DNA of 40,372 nucleotides from Cellulosilyticum sp. (GCA_015058045.1 SVDC01000035.1:1-40372), one strand, 5' to 3'; positions 10,029-17,006 are shown, numbered from the stretch's first letter. Translations and numbers: made by a program. Notes: generated by a model from the letters alone, not told the origin.

Positions 10029-10092
10029 ACGATCTTTTAACCTTTTCATCGGTTAGTCGCACCGTTGCTTAAAGTCTATTTATTTGTAATAT

Positions 10093-10125
10093 AATGAGGT
10101 TGTCTCTTTATGGGGCAGCCTCATT
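10093..10125. terminator. Bidirectional terminator between convergent genes
   Basis: A stem of 11-12 bp (AATGAGGTTGTC with GGCAGCCTCATT, two G-U pairs) is followed by TTATTTAA on the plus strand and TATTACAAATA on the minus strand. It lies between the hypothetical gene ending at 10028 and the DJ-1 gene ending at 10147. Confidence 0.7.
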
Positions 10126-10146
10126 TTATTTAATTACCTTATTTCT

Positions 10147-10686
10147 TTAGGCAATCATCGCTTTTCTAATTTTCTCTGCTAATTCCTTACCTTGAAAAAC
10201 TTCAAGAATCTTATACCCAAAATCTAATGCAGCACCTGCCCCTATTCCTGTTATAATATGATGACTTAATTCAACGCGTTCTCCTGTATATTCACATCCA
10301 AGAAGCTTGTCTTCAAAACCTGGGTAACAAGTTGCTTTTTCTCCCTCTAATAACCCTAATTTTCCAAGTACACTTGGTCCAGCACAAATTGCAGCAAGCC
10401 ATTTATCCTGTGCTTTAAAGTTTTTAAGCTGCTGTACTAGAGTCTCATTTTTCATAAGATTATCTACTCCTGGAAGTCCCCCTGGTAATACCATCATATC
10501 AATCTCATCATGATTGACCTCATCTATTGTAACATCCATATTGATGCTCACCTGACGTGCACTTACTACAGTTTTACCATCTACACCTACCATTATAACT
10601 TCAACATTTCCTCTTCTTAAAATATCCACAACAGATAATGCTTCTACTTCTTCATACCCAGTAGCAAAATAAACTGCAATTTTCAT
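10147..10686 (-). CDS. DJ-1/PfpI family protein (YajL/ThiJ-like)
   Basis: This 179-residue cytoplasmic protein belongs to the DJ-1 branch of the class-I glutamine amidotransferase-like fold. The nucleophilic elbow AAICAGPSVL places the reactive cysteine at Cys101, and Glu15 in the YEEVEA motif is the usual partner glutamate. LPGGLPG (67-73) is also typical. Members are linked to protein/nucleotide deglycation, chaperone activity or oxidative-stress defence; the exact substrate cannot be told from sequence. AAAGGAGAAATAGA gives a clear ribosome site. It stands alone between a terminator and a promoter with an operator-like palindrome, so it is probably a monocistronic, regulated gene. Confidence 0.92.
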   Translation of the reverse strand: MKIAVYFATGYEEVEALSVVDILRRGNVEVIMVGVDGKTVVSARQVSINMDVTIDEVNHDEIDMMVLPGGLPGVDNLMKNETLVQQLKNFKAQDKWLAAICAGPSVLGKLGLLEGEKATCYPGFEDKLLGCEYTGERVELSHHIITGIGAGAALDFGYKILEVFQGKELAEKIRKAMIA

Positions 10687-10730
10687 TCTATTTCTCCTTT
10701 CCTATCTACGTTCTATATTTTGTCAAATGT

Positions 10731-10760
10731 ATTATAGCACATCTTATATTGTGCCAAAAA
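10731..10760 (-). promoter_or_regulatory. Promoter candidate with operator-like palindrome for the DJ-1 gene
   Basis: On the minus strand TATAAT (10731-10736) follows a GCACA-N8-TGTGC palindrome (10737-10754) that fills the spacer. A -35 element is weak: TTGGCA at a 15-base spacing or TTTTGG at 17. Placement in the spacer is typical of a repressor site. Confidence 0.45.
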
Positions 10761-10864
10761 TATTTATTTGTTATTAATTATTTTATCTTAGTACACTTCT
10801 CTTATCATATATGCATTCCCCTTCACTTATCTTCTCTTTAAAGAAAAAGATATCTCACTATTAG

Positions 10865-11029
10865 AGGCAATTTACCATAAAGAAACAAGAACTTTACTTT
10901 CATGGTCTAGCCTACTATTTTGTGAAAGATGCTATTGGAAAAAATACAGCTTTCTTCCTCTTTAATATACTCTTTGGTATTTTAGACTGGCAAAATCTTG
11001 GTGATTCCTTTTTATCTGGTCTTGTTTGA
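10865..11029 (+). pseudogene. Possible decayed coding remnant
   Basis: The 475-base gap between the DJ-1 and CYTH genes has no complete gene. Within it, a 55-codon open stretch between an in-frame TAG (10862) and a TGA (11027) reads like a real hydrophobic protein tail, ending GILDWQNLGDSFLSGLV. It has no start codon or ribosome site. It could be chance in AT-rich DNA. I do not recognise the family, so I call it a possible remnant only. Confidence 0.25.
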
Positions 11030-11161
11030 ATTTTCCTTTATAAAAAAGTCATAATCTTAGAAATGGACTCTATTTATAACTTTGCATAATACGGCACTAT
11101 TTATTTTAGTCACAATATGTTATGATACCGTTAAAAAAATCATCATAATTAGGAGACTCAT

Positions 11162-11632
11162 ATGGAAATCGAACGTAAATTTTTAGTTAAAACTTTACCT
11201 CCATTAAAAGGTATTCCCTCTAAAAAACTATTCCAAGCCTACATTTCTGTTATGCCAGTCATTCGCATCCGGAAGGCTCAAGATACTTTCCTTTTAACCA
11301 TTAAATCCCAAGGGAACATCGCTAGAGAAGAACACGAGATCAGCATTAATGCTTCGGAATTTCAATCCCTACTCAATAAAATTGAAGGACACCCTATAGA
11401 GAAAACACGTTACTATATCCCTTTAGAAAACGGGCTAACAGCAGAATTAGATATATTCTCTAATCATCTTAGCCCACTTACAACAGTAGAAGTAGAATTT
11501 CCTTCCTTAGATGCTGCTAATGCGTTTATTCCACCTATTTGGTTTGGAGAAGATATTAGTTTAGATCATCGCTACAAAAACAACAACCTAGCTATTCATG
11601 GCTTACCAGAAAAAGCATCATGTAAAAGATAA
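11162..11632 (+). CDS. CYTH domain protein (triphosphate tunnel metalloenzyme family)
   Basis: This is a 156-residue single-domain CYTH protein. The diagnostic ExExK motif is at residues 2-6 (EIERK). Further charged strands that line the tunnel are visible: IRIRKAQ (about 36-42), EEHEI, a KTRYYIP strand, AELD and VEVEF. The fold binds triphosphate groups with divalent metal. Bacterial short CYTH proteins act as inorganic triphosphatases or on unknown organic triphosphates, so the substrate is not assignable. It is shorter than bacterial adenylate cyclase class IV (about 180 residues). GGAGACTCAT precedes the ATG. It is a single plus-strand gene followed by a 24-bp perfect inverted repeat. Confidence 0.9.
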   Translation: MEIERKFLVKTLPPLKGIPSKKLFQAYISVMPVIRIRKAQDTFLLTIKSQGNIAREEHEISINASEFQSLLNKIEGHPIEKTRYYIPLENGLTAELDIFSNHLSPLTTVEVEFPSLDAANAFIPPIWFGEDISLDHRYKNNNLAIHGLPEKASCKR

Positions 11633-11652
11633 TCTTTTCCACTAAGCCATCT

Positions 11653-11704
11653 ATTTATATAGTAAGAGGGTATCTTTCTTAAGATACCCTCTTACTATAT
11701 AAAT
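11653..11704. terminator. Perfect 24-bp inverted repeat after the CYTH gene, probable terminator
   Basis: Arms 11653-11676 and 11681-11704 are exact reverse complements with a 4-base loop (TCTT). The stem core TAAGAGGGTATCTT is GC-moderate and the outer third is AT only. No T run follows, so it is atypical as a simple terminator. Confidence 0.55.
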
Positions 11705-11778
11705 AACGATTCGCTTTGATCATTTCTATAATTTTTACAGAAGAATAGTATAGTATATCTATCTAGACGCACAACACA

Positions 11779-11810
11779 AAAAAGCTAGTATCCGAAGATA
11801 CTAGCTTTTT
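11779..11810 (-). terminator. Terminator of the nine-gene tRNA operon
   Basis: The minus strand forms a 14-bp stem closed by a cUUCGg extra-stable tetraloop, followed by six T residues. It lies about 10 bases after the last tRNA (Gln). On the plus strand it could also serve as a backup stop for the CYTH transcript. Confidence 0.92.
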
Positions 11811-11819
11811 CATTTTATA

Positions 11820-11891
11820 CAGGGCTAGGAGGATTCGAACCTCCGCATGCAGGAATCAAAATCCTGTGCCTTACCGCTTGGCGATAACCCT
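11820..11891 (-). tRNA. tRNA-Gln (anticodon TTG), copy 1
   Basis: The minus-strand cloverleaf has acceptor AGGGTTA/TAGCCCT, discriminator G as expected for Gln, and anticodon loop TTTTGAT, giving anticodon UUG. CCA is not encoded. It is the last gene of the operon. Confidence 0.93.
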
Positions 11892-11893
11892 AT
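11820..11893. repeat. tRNA-Gln direct repeat, copy 1 of 2
   Basis: This 74-base stretch is identical to 12282-12355 and includes the whole tRNA-Gln gene. It indicates a recent duplication or gene conversion within the tRNA operon. Confidence 0.9.
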
Positions 11894-11897
11894 ATGG

Positions 11898-11971
<74 letters not shown>

Positions 11972-11976
11972 ACAAG

Positions 11977-12047
11977 AGCGGGTGATGGGAATCGAACCCA
12001 CGTAGTCAGCTTGGAAGGCTGAAGTTCTACCATTGAACTACACCCGC
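11977..12047 (-). tRNA. tRNA-Gly (anticodon TCC), copy 1
   Basis: Acceptor GCGGGTG/CACCCGC, discriminator U, anticodon loop CTTCCAA giving anticodon UCC. It complements the GCC-anticodon tRNA-Gly at 120-192. Confidence 0.94.
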
Positions 12048-12085
12048 ATGTCATATACTTTATATTATTATTTAATGAAATAGTA

Positions 12086-12167
12086 TGCGGGCGAAGGGAG
12101 TCGAACCCTTACACCTCGCGGCGCTAGATCCTAAGTCTAGTGCGTCTGCCAATTCCGCCACGCCCGC
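12086..12167 (-). tRNA. tRNA-Leu (anticodon TAG)
   Basis: A class II tRNA with a long variable arm. Acceptor GCGGGCG/CGCCCGC, discriminator A, anticodon loop CTTAGGA giving anticodon UAG. Confidence 0.94.
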
Positions 12168-12204
12168 ATATTCATTATTAAATTTCTTAGCAAAAACTAA
12201 GAAC

Positions 12205-12277
12205 TGAGCCACCCGGGAATCGAACCCGGGACAACTTGATTAAAAGTCAAGTGCTCTACCGACTGAGCTAGTGACCC
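12205..12277 (-). tRNA. tRNA-Lys (anticodon TTT)
   Basis: Acceptor GGGTCAC pairs with GTGGCTC through two G-U pairs. Discriminator A; anticodon loop CTTTTAA gives anticodon UUU. Confidence 0.93.
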
Positions 12278-12281
12278 ATAC

Positions 12282-12353
12282 CAGGGCTAGGAGGATTCGA
12301 ACCTCCGCATGCAGGAATCAAAATCCTGTGCCTTACCGCTTGGCGATAACCCT
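12282..12353 (-). tRNA. tRNA-Gln (anticodon TTG), copy 2
   Basis: Identical to the copy at 11820-11891: acceptor AGGGTTA/TAGCCCT, discriminator G, anticodon UUG. Confidence 0.93.
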
Positions 12354-12355
12354 AT
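12282..12355. repeat. tRNA-Gln direct repeat, copy 2 of 2
   Basis: Exact 74-base match to 11820-11893. Confidence 0.9.
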
Positions 12356-12394
12356 GTATATATTATTGATATCTGTTATACAGACACAACAAAA

Positions 12395-12469
12395 GGTGGG
12401 TAATGGGACTCGAACCCACGACACCTGGAACCACAATCCAGTGCTACTACCAACTGAGCTATACCCACC
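12395..12469 (-). tRNA. tRNA-His (anticodon GTG)
   Basis: Acceptor GTGGGTA/TACCCAC plus the extra G(-1) paired with C73, the identity element of tRNA-His. Anticodon loop TTGTGGT gives anticodon GUG. Confidence 0.94.
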
Positions 12470-12477
12470 ATAAATGG

Positions 12478-12551
<74 letters not shown>

Positions 12552-12556
12552 ACAAG

Positions 12557-12627
12557 AGCGGGTGATGGGAATCGAACCCACGTAGTCAGCTTGGAAGGCT
12601 GAAGTTCTACCATTGAACTACACCCGC
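12557..12627 (-). tRNA. tRNA-Gly (anticodon TCC), copy 2
   Basis: Identical to the copy at 11977-12047; anticodon UCC. It is the first gene of the operon. Confidence 0.94.
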
Positions 12628-12641
12628 ATGTCGTATGCTTT

Positions 12642-12684
12642 CATTTTGTCAGTTTTTGTGGCATCAGTGCCGACTGACAAAATG
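12642..12684 (-). other. Leader hairpin of the nine-gene tRNA operon
   Basis: A 12-bp outer stem (CATTTTGTCAGT with ACTGACAAAATG) encloses a small GGCA/TGCC hairpin. It begins just after the -10 box and ends about 14 bases before tRNA-Gly. It has no T run, so it is not a terminator. Confidence 0.7.
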
Positions 12685-12685
12685 T

Positions 12686-12714
12686 ATTATACATAAGTTA
12701 TTTGCATACGTCAA
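12686..12714 (-). promoter_or_regulatory. Sigma-A type promoter of the nine-gene tRNA operon
   Basis: On the minus strand TTGACG (12709-12714), a 17-base spacer and a perfect TATAAT (12686-12691) direct transcription into the tRNA cluster. Confidence 0.9.
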
Positions 12715-12742
12715 CACTTTTTCTTAGGTTTTTTTATTTTTT

Positions 12743-13285
12743 TTACTTCCTTCTAAATCTGTTAGATATTGGGTGTTCTTCTATCCTTGTGTGTTCAAGG
12801 ATTTGAAGTACCTTTGCATCTACCACTTTACCTTTTTCTATGTCTAATAGTCCATAAGATGGATATCGGCTATCCCTAGGTAAAGTTAAACTGCCCGGAT
12901 TCATAACTAATATGCCATCCTGTTCATCTAAATAAGCTTCATGTGAATGACCACAAATTGCTATCTTTGCATCATGAGCAATAGCATCAATCACCATTTC
13001 ATCATAGTCTCCCCATTTTACGCCATATCTATGCCCATGAGACATATAGATTGGTACATCTTCTAAAACAACTACCTCACTATAAGCTCCTCCAAATCCT
13101 ACATCACAATTACCATATACTGCATGAATCTCTAAGTCTGGATAAAATTTTTGTAGAATTCTCGCATCACTCACATAGTCTCCACAGTGTAATACAGCAT
13201 GAACATCCAGTGATTTTAAGCGTTCTAAAACCATTTTGGCATTTTCTATATTTCCATGGGTATCACTTATGACTAGTACTTTCAT
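12743..13285 (-). CDS. YfcE/YsnB-type metallophosphoesterase
   Basis: This 180-residue protein is a calcineurin-like phosphodiesterase of the YfcE/MJ0936 family. Metal ligands are visible in the expected order: Asp8 and His10 (SDTHGN), Asp36 (CGDYV), Asn59 (YGNCD), His83/His85 (SHGHR) and GHSH (112-115). Family members hydrolyse phosphodiesters in vitro with Mn2+; the natural substrate is not established. The gene begins 9 bases after the rdgB stop and its weak ribosome site (GGATAG) overlaps the end of rdgB, so it is probably translationally coupled. Bacillus likewise pairs these genes (rdgB/ysnA and ysnB). It is the last gene of the prfB-cheW-rdgB operon. Confidence 0.93.
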   Translation of the reverse strand: MKVLVISDTHGNIENAKMVLERLKSLDVHAVLHCGDYVSDARILQKFYPDLEIHAVYGNCDVGFGGAYSEVVVLEDVPIYMSHGHRYGVKWGDYDEMVIDAIAHDAKIAICGHSHEAYLDEQDGILVMNPGSLTLPRDSRYPSYGLLDIEKGKVVDAKVLQILEHTRIEEHPISNRFRRK

Positions 13286-13294
13286 TTTTTTTAT

Positions 13295-13894
13295 CTATCC
13301 ATTAAGCCTTTCTTTGATTTTTTCTAATAATGCACGCATTGCTTTGGCACGATGACTGATTTCATTTTTTGCTTCTAAAGAAATATTAGCAGTCGATGTC
13401 CCTAATTCCTCTACAAAAAAGATAGGATCATATCCAAAACCATTCTCTCCTTCTGCATGGTCTCCGATATAACCTTCTATTGTTCCATATGTTGTTACTG
13501 TTTCTCTTCCAGCCTCAGCTAATGCCATAGCACATACAAATCGTGCCGTTCTTTGTGCTTTCGGTACATCTTTCAATCTATCTAATATGATTTGATTTTT
13601 TATTTCATAAGATGTATCTTTCCCTAAATATCTTGCAGAGTATACACCGGGCTCTTTATTTAAATAGTCAATTTCCAAACCTGAATCATCTGCTATCACT
13701 AAAGCATCGGTTAACTTACTAATAGCTTCTGCCTTAATAATAGCATTTGCTTCAAATGTTGTGCCGTTTTCCTCAACATCTATATCAATACCTGCTTCAC
13801 TCATCGTCTGTACGCAAACAGGTAACCCTTCTAAAATATCATTAATTTCTTTAACTTTCCCTTTATTCTGCGTTGCTACAATAATCTTCTTCAT
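13295..13894 (-). CDS. rdgB: XTP/dITP diphosphatase (RdgB/HAM1 family)
   Basis: This 199-residue house-cleaning enzyme hydrolyses non-canonical purine triphosphates such as dITP and XTP to the monophosphates, keeping them out of DNA and RNA. Motifs: TQNKGK (8-13) binds phosphate, ADDSGLE (about 68-74) holds the metal-binding and catalytic acids, and GFGYDPIF and SHRAKA recognise the base. I chose the ATG at 13894 because the family begins MKKIIVAT and AGGGAG lies 6-7 bases upstream; a longer in-frame version starts inside cheW without support. It overlaps the cheW 3' end by 32 bases, which implies coupled translation. Confidence 0.95.
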   Translation of the reverse strand: MKKIIVATQNKGKVKEINDILEGLPVCVQTMSEAGIDIDVEENGTTFEANAIIKAEAISKLTDALVIADDSGLEIDYLNKEPGVYSARYLGKDTSYEIKNQIILDRLKDVPKAQRTARFVCAMALAEAGRETVTTYGTIEGYIGDHAEGENGFGYDPIFFVEELGTSTANISLEAKNEISHRAKAMRALLEKIKERLNG

Positions 13895-14345
13895 CAGAAA
13901 CTCCCTGTACAAATAAATTTTCCTCGCCTGAAAGGATTGCATCTATATTTAGCACAACAATCATTCTGTTATCCTGTTTCACAATGTAATCTATGCAGCT
14001 CACTTTATTTTTTTCTATAACTTGCGGCGCACGCTCAATAGCCTCTTCTTGAACACTTAATATTTCACATACACTATCTACTAATAGACCAACTTTATTT
14101 TCTTTTAAGTATAACAGGATGAATTTTGTACCATCTATTTCCTCAATGGGGCTCATGTTTAATCTTTTACGTAAGTTAAAGACTAGATAAACTGTACCTC
14201 TTACATTAATAATGCCATCTATATAGTTTGGCGCATCAGGAACTGGTCTTACCGATTCATAATTTAGTATTTCTAATACCTTCTTAATATCTACTCCAAA
14301 TTCATGCCCCATTAATTTAAAAACTACAATTTGCCTATTTTCCAT
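13863..14345 (-). CDS. Stand-alone CheW-like protein
   Basis: This 160-residue protein is a single CheW domain, the SH3-like adaptor that links chemoreceptors to the CheA kinase. The pattern VVFKLMGHEFGVDI...VLEI, then PNYIDGIINVRGTVYLVFNLRKRL is diagnostic, followed by a C-terminal half with VGLLVDSVCEIL. The ATG at 14345 is preferred over a GTG five codons upstream, because that GTG lies inside the GGGGGA ribosome site. No cheA, receptor or other chemotaxis gene is nearby; it is embedded between prfB and rdgB. It could be a chemotaxis adaptor or part of another signalling complex. Confidence 0.9.
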   Translation of the reverse strand: MENRQIVVFKLMGHEFGVDIKKVLEILNYESVRPVPDAPNYIDGIINVRGTVYLVFNLRKRLNMSPIEEIDGTKFILLYLKENKVGLLVDSVCEILSVQEEAIERAPQVIEKNKVSCIDYIVKQDNRMIVVLNIDAILSGEENLFVQGVSDEEDYCSNAE

Positions 14346-14366
14346 GATTATATCCCCCACTTTAGA

Positions 14367-15474
14367 TTATTTTTGATGAATCCAAGCTAAATACGCATTC
14401 ATAAATCTATCTAAATCTCCATCCATCACAGCGGATGTATTACCTGTTTCTTCAGTTGTGCGATGATCTTTAACCATATTATAAGGATGGAATACATAGG
14501 ATCTAATTTGACTTCCCCATGCAATATCCTTTTTCTCTCCCCTAATGCCATCTAGTTTATCCATACGTTCTTCTTCTTCTTTTTCATGAAGCTTTGCACG
14601 TAACATTTGCATTGCTCTTTCTCTATTTTGAATTTGAGAACGTTCATTTTGGCATTGTACTACAATACCACTTGGGATATGTGTAATACGTACAGCTGAG
14701 TCCGTTGTATTAACATGCTGTCCACCTGCACCCGTAGAACGATAAGTATCTATTCTAAGGTCTTCTGGCTTAATATCAATAATAATTTCATCTGTAAGCT
14801 CTGGCATAACATCACAAGATGCAAATGAGGTATGTCTTCTACCTGATGAATCAAATGGTGAAATTCTTACAAGACGATGAATCCCTTTTTCCGATTTTAA
14901 ATAGCCATAAGCATTTTCACCTGTTACTTGGATGGTTACTGATTTAATCCCTGCTTCATCCCCCTCCAGATAATCTAGTACTTCTACCTTATAACCATGC
15001 GCATCTGCCCAACGTGTATACATTCTAAAGAGCATAGATACCCAGTCACAAGACTCCGTCCCACCTGCACCTGGATGAAGTTCTAAAATAGCATTATTTC
15101 TGTCATATTCACCATCTAACATAGTAGCTATAAGCATGGTATCATAGTTTTCTCTAAAGGCAGTCGCTTCTTCTTGTGCTTCCTTAGCTAATTCTTCATC
15201 CTCTTCTTCATTTGCCATATCTATTAAAATTAAAATGTCTTCAAAACTTGTACAAAGCTTCTCGTACTTCTCAATTGTATCTTTGTAGCCTTTTAATTCT
15301 TGTAAAACCTTTTGTGCTCTTTCATTATCTGTCCAAAAAGCATTGTCCATAGAGACTTCTTCTAATTGCATTGCTCTTTCTTTACATTTTTCAATGTCAA
15401 AGAGAGTTCCCCATTTCAATTAATTTAGCTTTGAATGGCTCTAATGAAATTTGTAATTGTTCCATTTCTAGCAT
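14367..15474 (-). CDS. prfB: Peptide chain release factor 2, with programmed +1 frameshift
   Basis: RF2 recognises UGA and UAA stop codons and triggers peptide release. The gene starts with ATG at 15474 (AAAGGAG upstream) and reads 25 codons to an in-frame TGA at 15397-15399. The CTT TGA C context is the conserved slippery site: the ribosome shifts +1 and continues from GAC for a total of about 368 residues. In the full protein the stop-recognition SPF motif is at 205-207 and GGQ at 250-252. A frameshift-independent start at 15419 is unlikely since it would lose the N-terminal helix. A GGGG lies 6 bases before CTT rather than the usual 3. cheW follows after 21 bases. Confidence 0.96.
15397..15415 (-). 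promoter_or_regulatory. RF2 autoregulatory frameshift site
   Basis: On the minus strand GGGG AACTCT CTT TGA C. CTT is the P-site slippery codon and TGA the poorly terminated stop. When RF2 is scarce the ribosome slips to UUU and reads GAC, producing more RF2. Confidence 0.9.
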
Positions 15475-15496
15475 TTTATCACTCCTTTATATTCTT

Positions 15497-15526
15497 ATCA
15501 TACCTTGAAGTTACCCCACTATTCAA
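15497..15526 (-). promoter_or_regulatory. Candidate promoter for prfB
   Basis: On the minus strand TTGAAT (15521-15526), an 18-base spacer and TATGAT (15497-15502) lie 23 bases before the prfB start. This is a fair match to the housekeeping consensus but leaves a short leader. Confidence 0.45.
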
Positions 15527-15616
15527 CCCCCTTTTAAGCTTACAAGCTCTGCACTCTCACTAAAAAATCTGTTAAATTTATATGAGATATTAATATGCCC
15601 GTACCTCAAGAAATAT

Positions 15617-15660
15617 AAAAAAGATGGCTTAAACACTAAAGTGTTTAAGCCATCTTTTTT
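15617..15660 (-). terminator. Terminator after initiator tRNA
   Basis: A 21-bp perfect inverted repeat with A/T runs at its ends (AAAAAAGATGGCTTAAACAC on the left arm). It follows tRNA-fMet on the minus strand by one or two bases and insulates it from prfB. Confidence 0.92.
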
Positions 15661-15661
15661 A

Positions 15662-15734
15662 TAGCGGGAATAGGACTTGAACCTATGACCTTCGGGTTAT
15701 GAGCCCGACGAGCTGCCAACTGCTCCATCCCGCG
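15662..15734 (-). tRNA. Initiator tRNA-fMet (anticodon CAT)
   Basis: The anticodon loop is CTCATAA and the anticodon stem ends in three G-C pairs (GGG/CCC), the initiator hallmark. The acceptor end carries a C1/U72 mismatch, with G2-C71 onward paired and discriminator A. Most bacterial initiators have C1/A72. CCA is not encoded. Confidence 0.94.
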
Positions 15735-15742
15735 ATATAAAT

Positions 15743-15769
15743 TATAGAAATAAATTAATTTCTTCTATA
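15743..15769 (-). other. Leader hairpin before initiator tRNA
   Basis: TATAGAA and TTCTATA (7 bp) flank an AT-rich loop containing AATTAATT. It lies between the -10 box and the tRNA 5' end and has no terminator-like T run. It is weaker than the other two tRNA leader hairpins. Confidence 0.45.
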
Positions 15770-15774
15770 GTTAC

Positions 15775-15802
15775 AGTATAGCACTTTTAATTTGGTTGTC
15801 AA
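15775..15802 (-). promoter_or_regulatory. Sigma-A type promoter of initiator tRNA
   Basis: On the minus strand a perfect TTGACA (15797-15802), a 16-base spacer and TATACT (15775-15780). It starts immediately after the stop codon of the DivIC-like gene. Confidence 0.88.
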
Positions 15803-15804
15803 TG

Positions 15805-16083
15805 CTATTCTTTCACTTTAAAGACAATGGTATCTTTTTCCACCATCCCCAATTCTTGCGCTGCCTCTTTAATATATTCTAATGACTCCATTTCCTCTAA
15901 CTGTTGCTGCACGCTAGCCAGCTTCTCTTTCTTTTCTTCTACAGCCATTTGTTCTACACTAATCTCATAGTCAACTTCCTTAGAAATTTCTCTAACCCTT
16001 TGACCATATACAAATAAACTACCTACCATTATTACAGTGAGAGCTACAACCCCATTTCGTATTTTCTTATGTCTTTTTCTCAT
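15805..16083 (-). CDS. Septum formation initiator protein, DivIC/FtsB family
   Basis: This is a 92-residue single-pass membrane protein. A basic N-terminus (MRKRHKKIRN) precedes one membrane segment at about residues 11-27, followed by a coiled coil (about 35-70, QMAVEEKKEKLASVQQQLEEME) and a short extracytoplasmic tail ending in GMVEKDTIVFKVKE. This is the DivIC/FtsB layout, in which the coiled coil pairs with FtsL in the division complex. It is shorter than Bacillus DivIC (about 125) but placed identically, after yabQ at the end of the sporulation block. GGGGGAGATACC precedes the ATG. DivIC versus FtsB naming is a matter of family only. Confidence 0.9.
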   Translation of the reverse strand: MRKRHKKIRNGVVALTVIMVGSLFVYGQRVREISKEVDYEISVEQMAVEEKKEKLASVQQQLEEMESLEYIKEAAQELGMVEKDTIVFKVKE

Positions 16084-16152
16084 TGGTATCTCCCCCTAAT
16101 ATTATATTAACATTCATCAATAATATAATATTAAGCTTTTCATACATGTAAA

Positions 16153-16698
16153 TCAAGTTCTAGTTTTCTTTAAATACTGTTCCACTTTTTTATCAGATTT
16201 CTGTTCATAGCGTACTCTCTTATACTGTCTATATCTAAGCTTGTTCATATACATCCAATGATGCCACTTTTTAGATATGTATCGAATAGGCATTTTAATC
16301 CAACCTATGACTGCTCGAATCATTAATTTAATCACTCTCATACACGGAATGATAACCCACTGAATTAACTTATGAATTATCGCTTTAATATAATTAATAA
16401 CTATAGTTGCAATCTTCATAAAAACAACACTAAAAGTTGCAAAATAAAATATACCACCTAGGATAATACCTATAAAGATATAGGGCCTAATTTCTGCATA
16501 GTTACAAATGTAAAGCATATAAAATGCTACAAAACCACATACAATCCAATAAAGCATGTCTTCAATCTGAACAAGAAAATTAGGATGTTTTAATAATTTC
16601 CTAAAAATCCTAATCAGATCAAATAAAGCACCCATTAATATCCCAATCTCTACAGATGTTAAGAAAAGCATAGATTGACTAGATACAATTTGATTCAT
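16153..16698 (-). CDS. yabQ: Spore cortex biosynthesis membrane protein YabQ
   Basis: This 181-residue membrane protein matches the YabQ family. Hydrophobic segments fall at about residues 8-28, 46-66 and 72-100, with a fourth amphipathic region near 112-135, then a strongly basic cytoplasmic tail of about 45 residues (WHHWMYMNKLRYRQYKRVRY). YabQ is made in the mother cell and is required for spore cortex formation in Bacillus. It starts 12 bases after the yabP stop with ribosome site GAGGGTGAG, so the two are co-transcribed. The tail is longer and more basic than I would expect, but membrane topology and context make the call firm. Confidence 0.9.
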   Translation of the reverse strand: MNQIVSSQSMLFLTSVEIGILMGALFDLIRIFRKLLKHPNFLVQIEDMLYWIVCGFVAFYMLYICNYAEIRPYIFIGIILGGIFYFATFSVVFMKIATIVINYIKAIIHKLIQWVIIPCMRVIKLMIRAVIGWIKMPIRYISKKWHHWMYMNKLRYRQYKRVRYEQKSDKKVEQYLKKTRT

Positions 16699-16710
16699 CT
16701 GCTCACCCTC

Positions 16711-16989
16711 TTATTTAAAGAGTTTAGACATGATTGAACCTTTTTTCTTACCCATGCCTATATTATTATGATAAACCATTTCAGAGACGATCCCCTCTAT
16801 TGCCAAGTCTCCTTCATCAATGTTCATCTTTACAATATGAAGTTTCTCGCCTCTAATATCCAAATAGCCCTGACTTGTTTCTAACTCAATAAGTTGTTCG
16901 TCAAAGGAGAACACCTCTTTTACTCCTGCTATCACCATTTTCTCTCTTTCAATCAAATTCAATGTATGCTTCTTATTATTTCCTTCCAT
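16711..16989 (-). CDS. yabP: Sporulation protein YabP
   Basis: This 92-residue soluble protein is of the YabP/YqfC family, with the characteristic LIEREKMVIAGVKEV start and SxxxIxLETxxGxLxIxGExLHI pattern in the middle (SFDEQLIELETSQGYLDIRG). In Bacillus it is a mother-cell (sigma-E) protein conserved in spore formers; its biochemical role is unknown. The Lys-rich C-terminus (GKKKGSIMSKLFK) is typical. AAGGAAGGGAAAGCT precedes the ATG. It lies between the S4-domain gene and yabQ, the standard order. Confidence 0.93.
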   Translation of the reverse strand: MEGNNKKHTLNLIEREKMVIAGVKEVFSFDEQLIELETSQGYLDIRGEKLHIVKMNIDEGDLAIEGIVSEMVYHNNIGMGKKKGSIMSKLFK

Positions 16990-17006
16990 AGCTTTCCCTT
17001 CCTTTC

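Noticed and set aside
10028-10092. Small RNA or riboswitch after the 145-codon gene
   Set aside because: No conserved riboswitch core and no second stable hairpin; only the shared terminator is clear.
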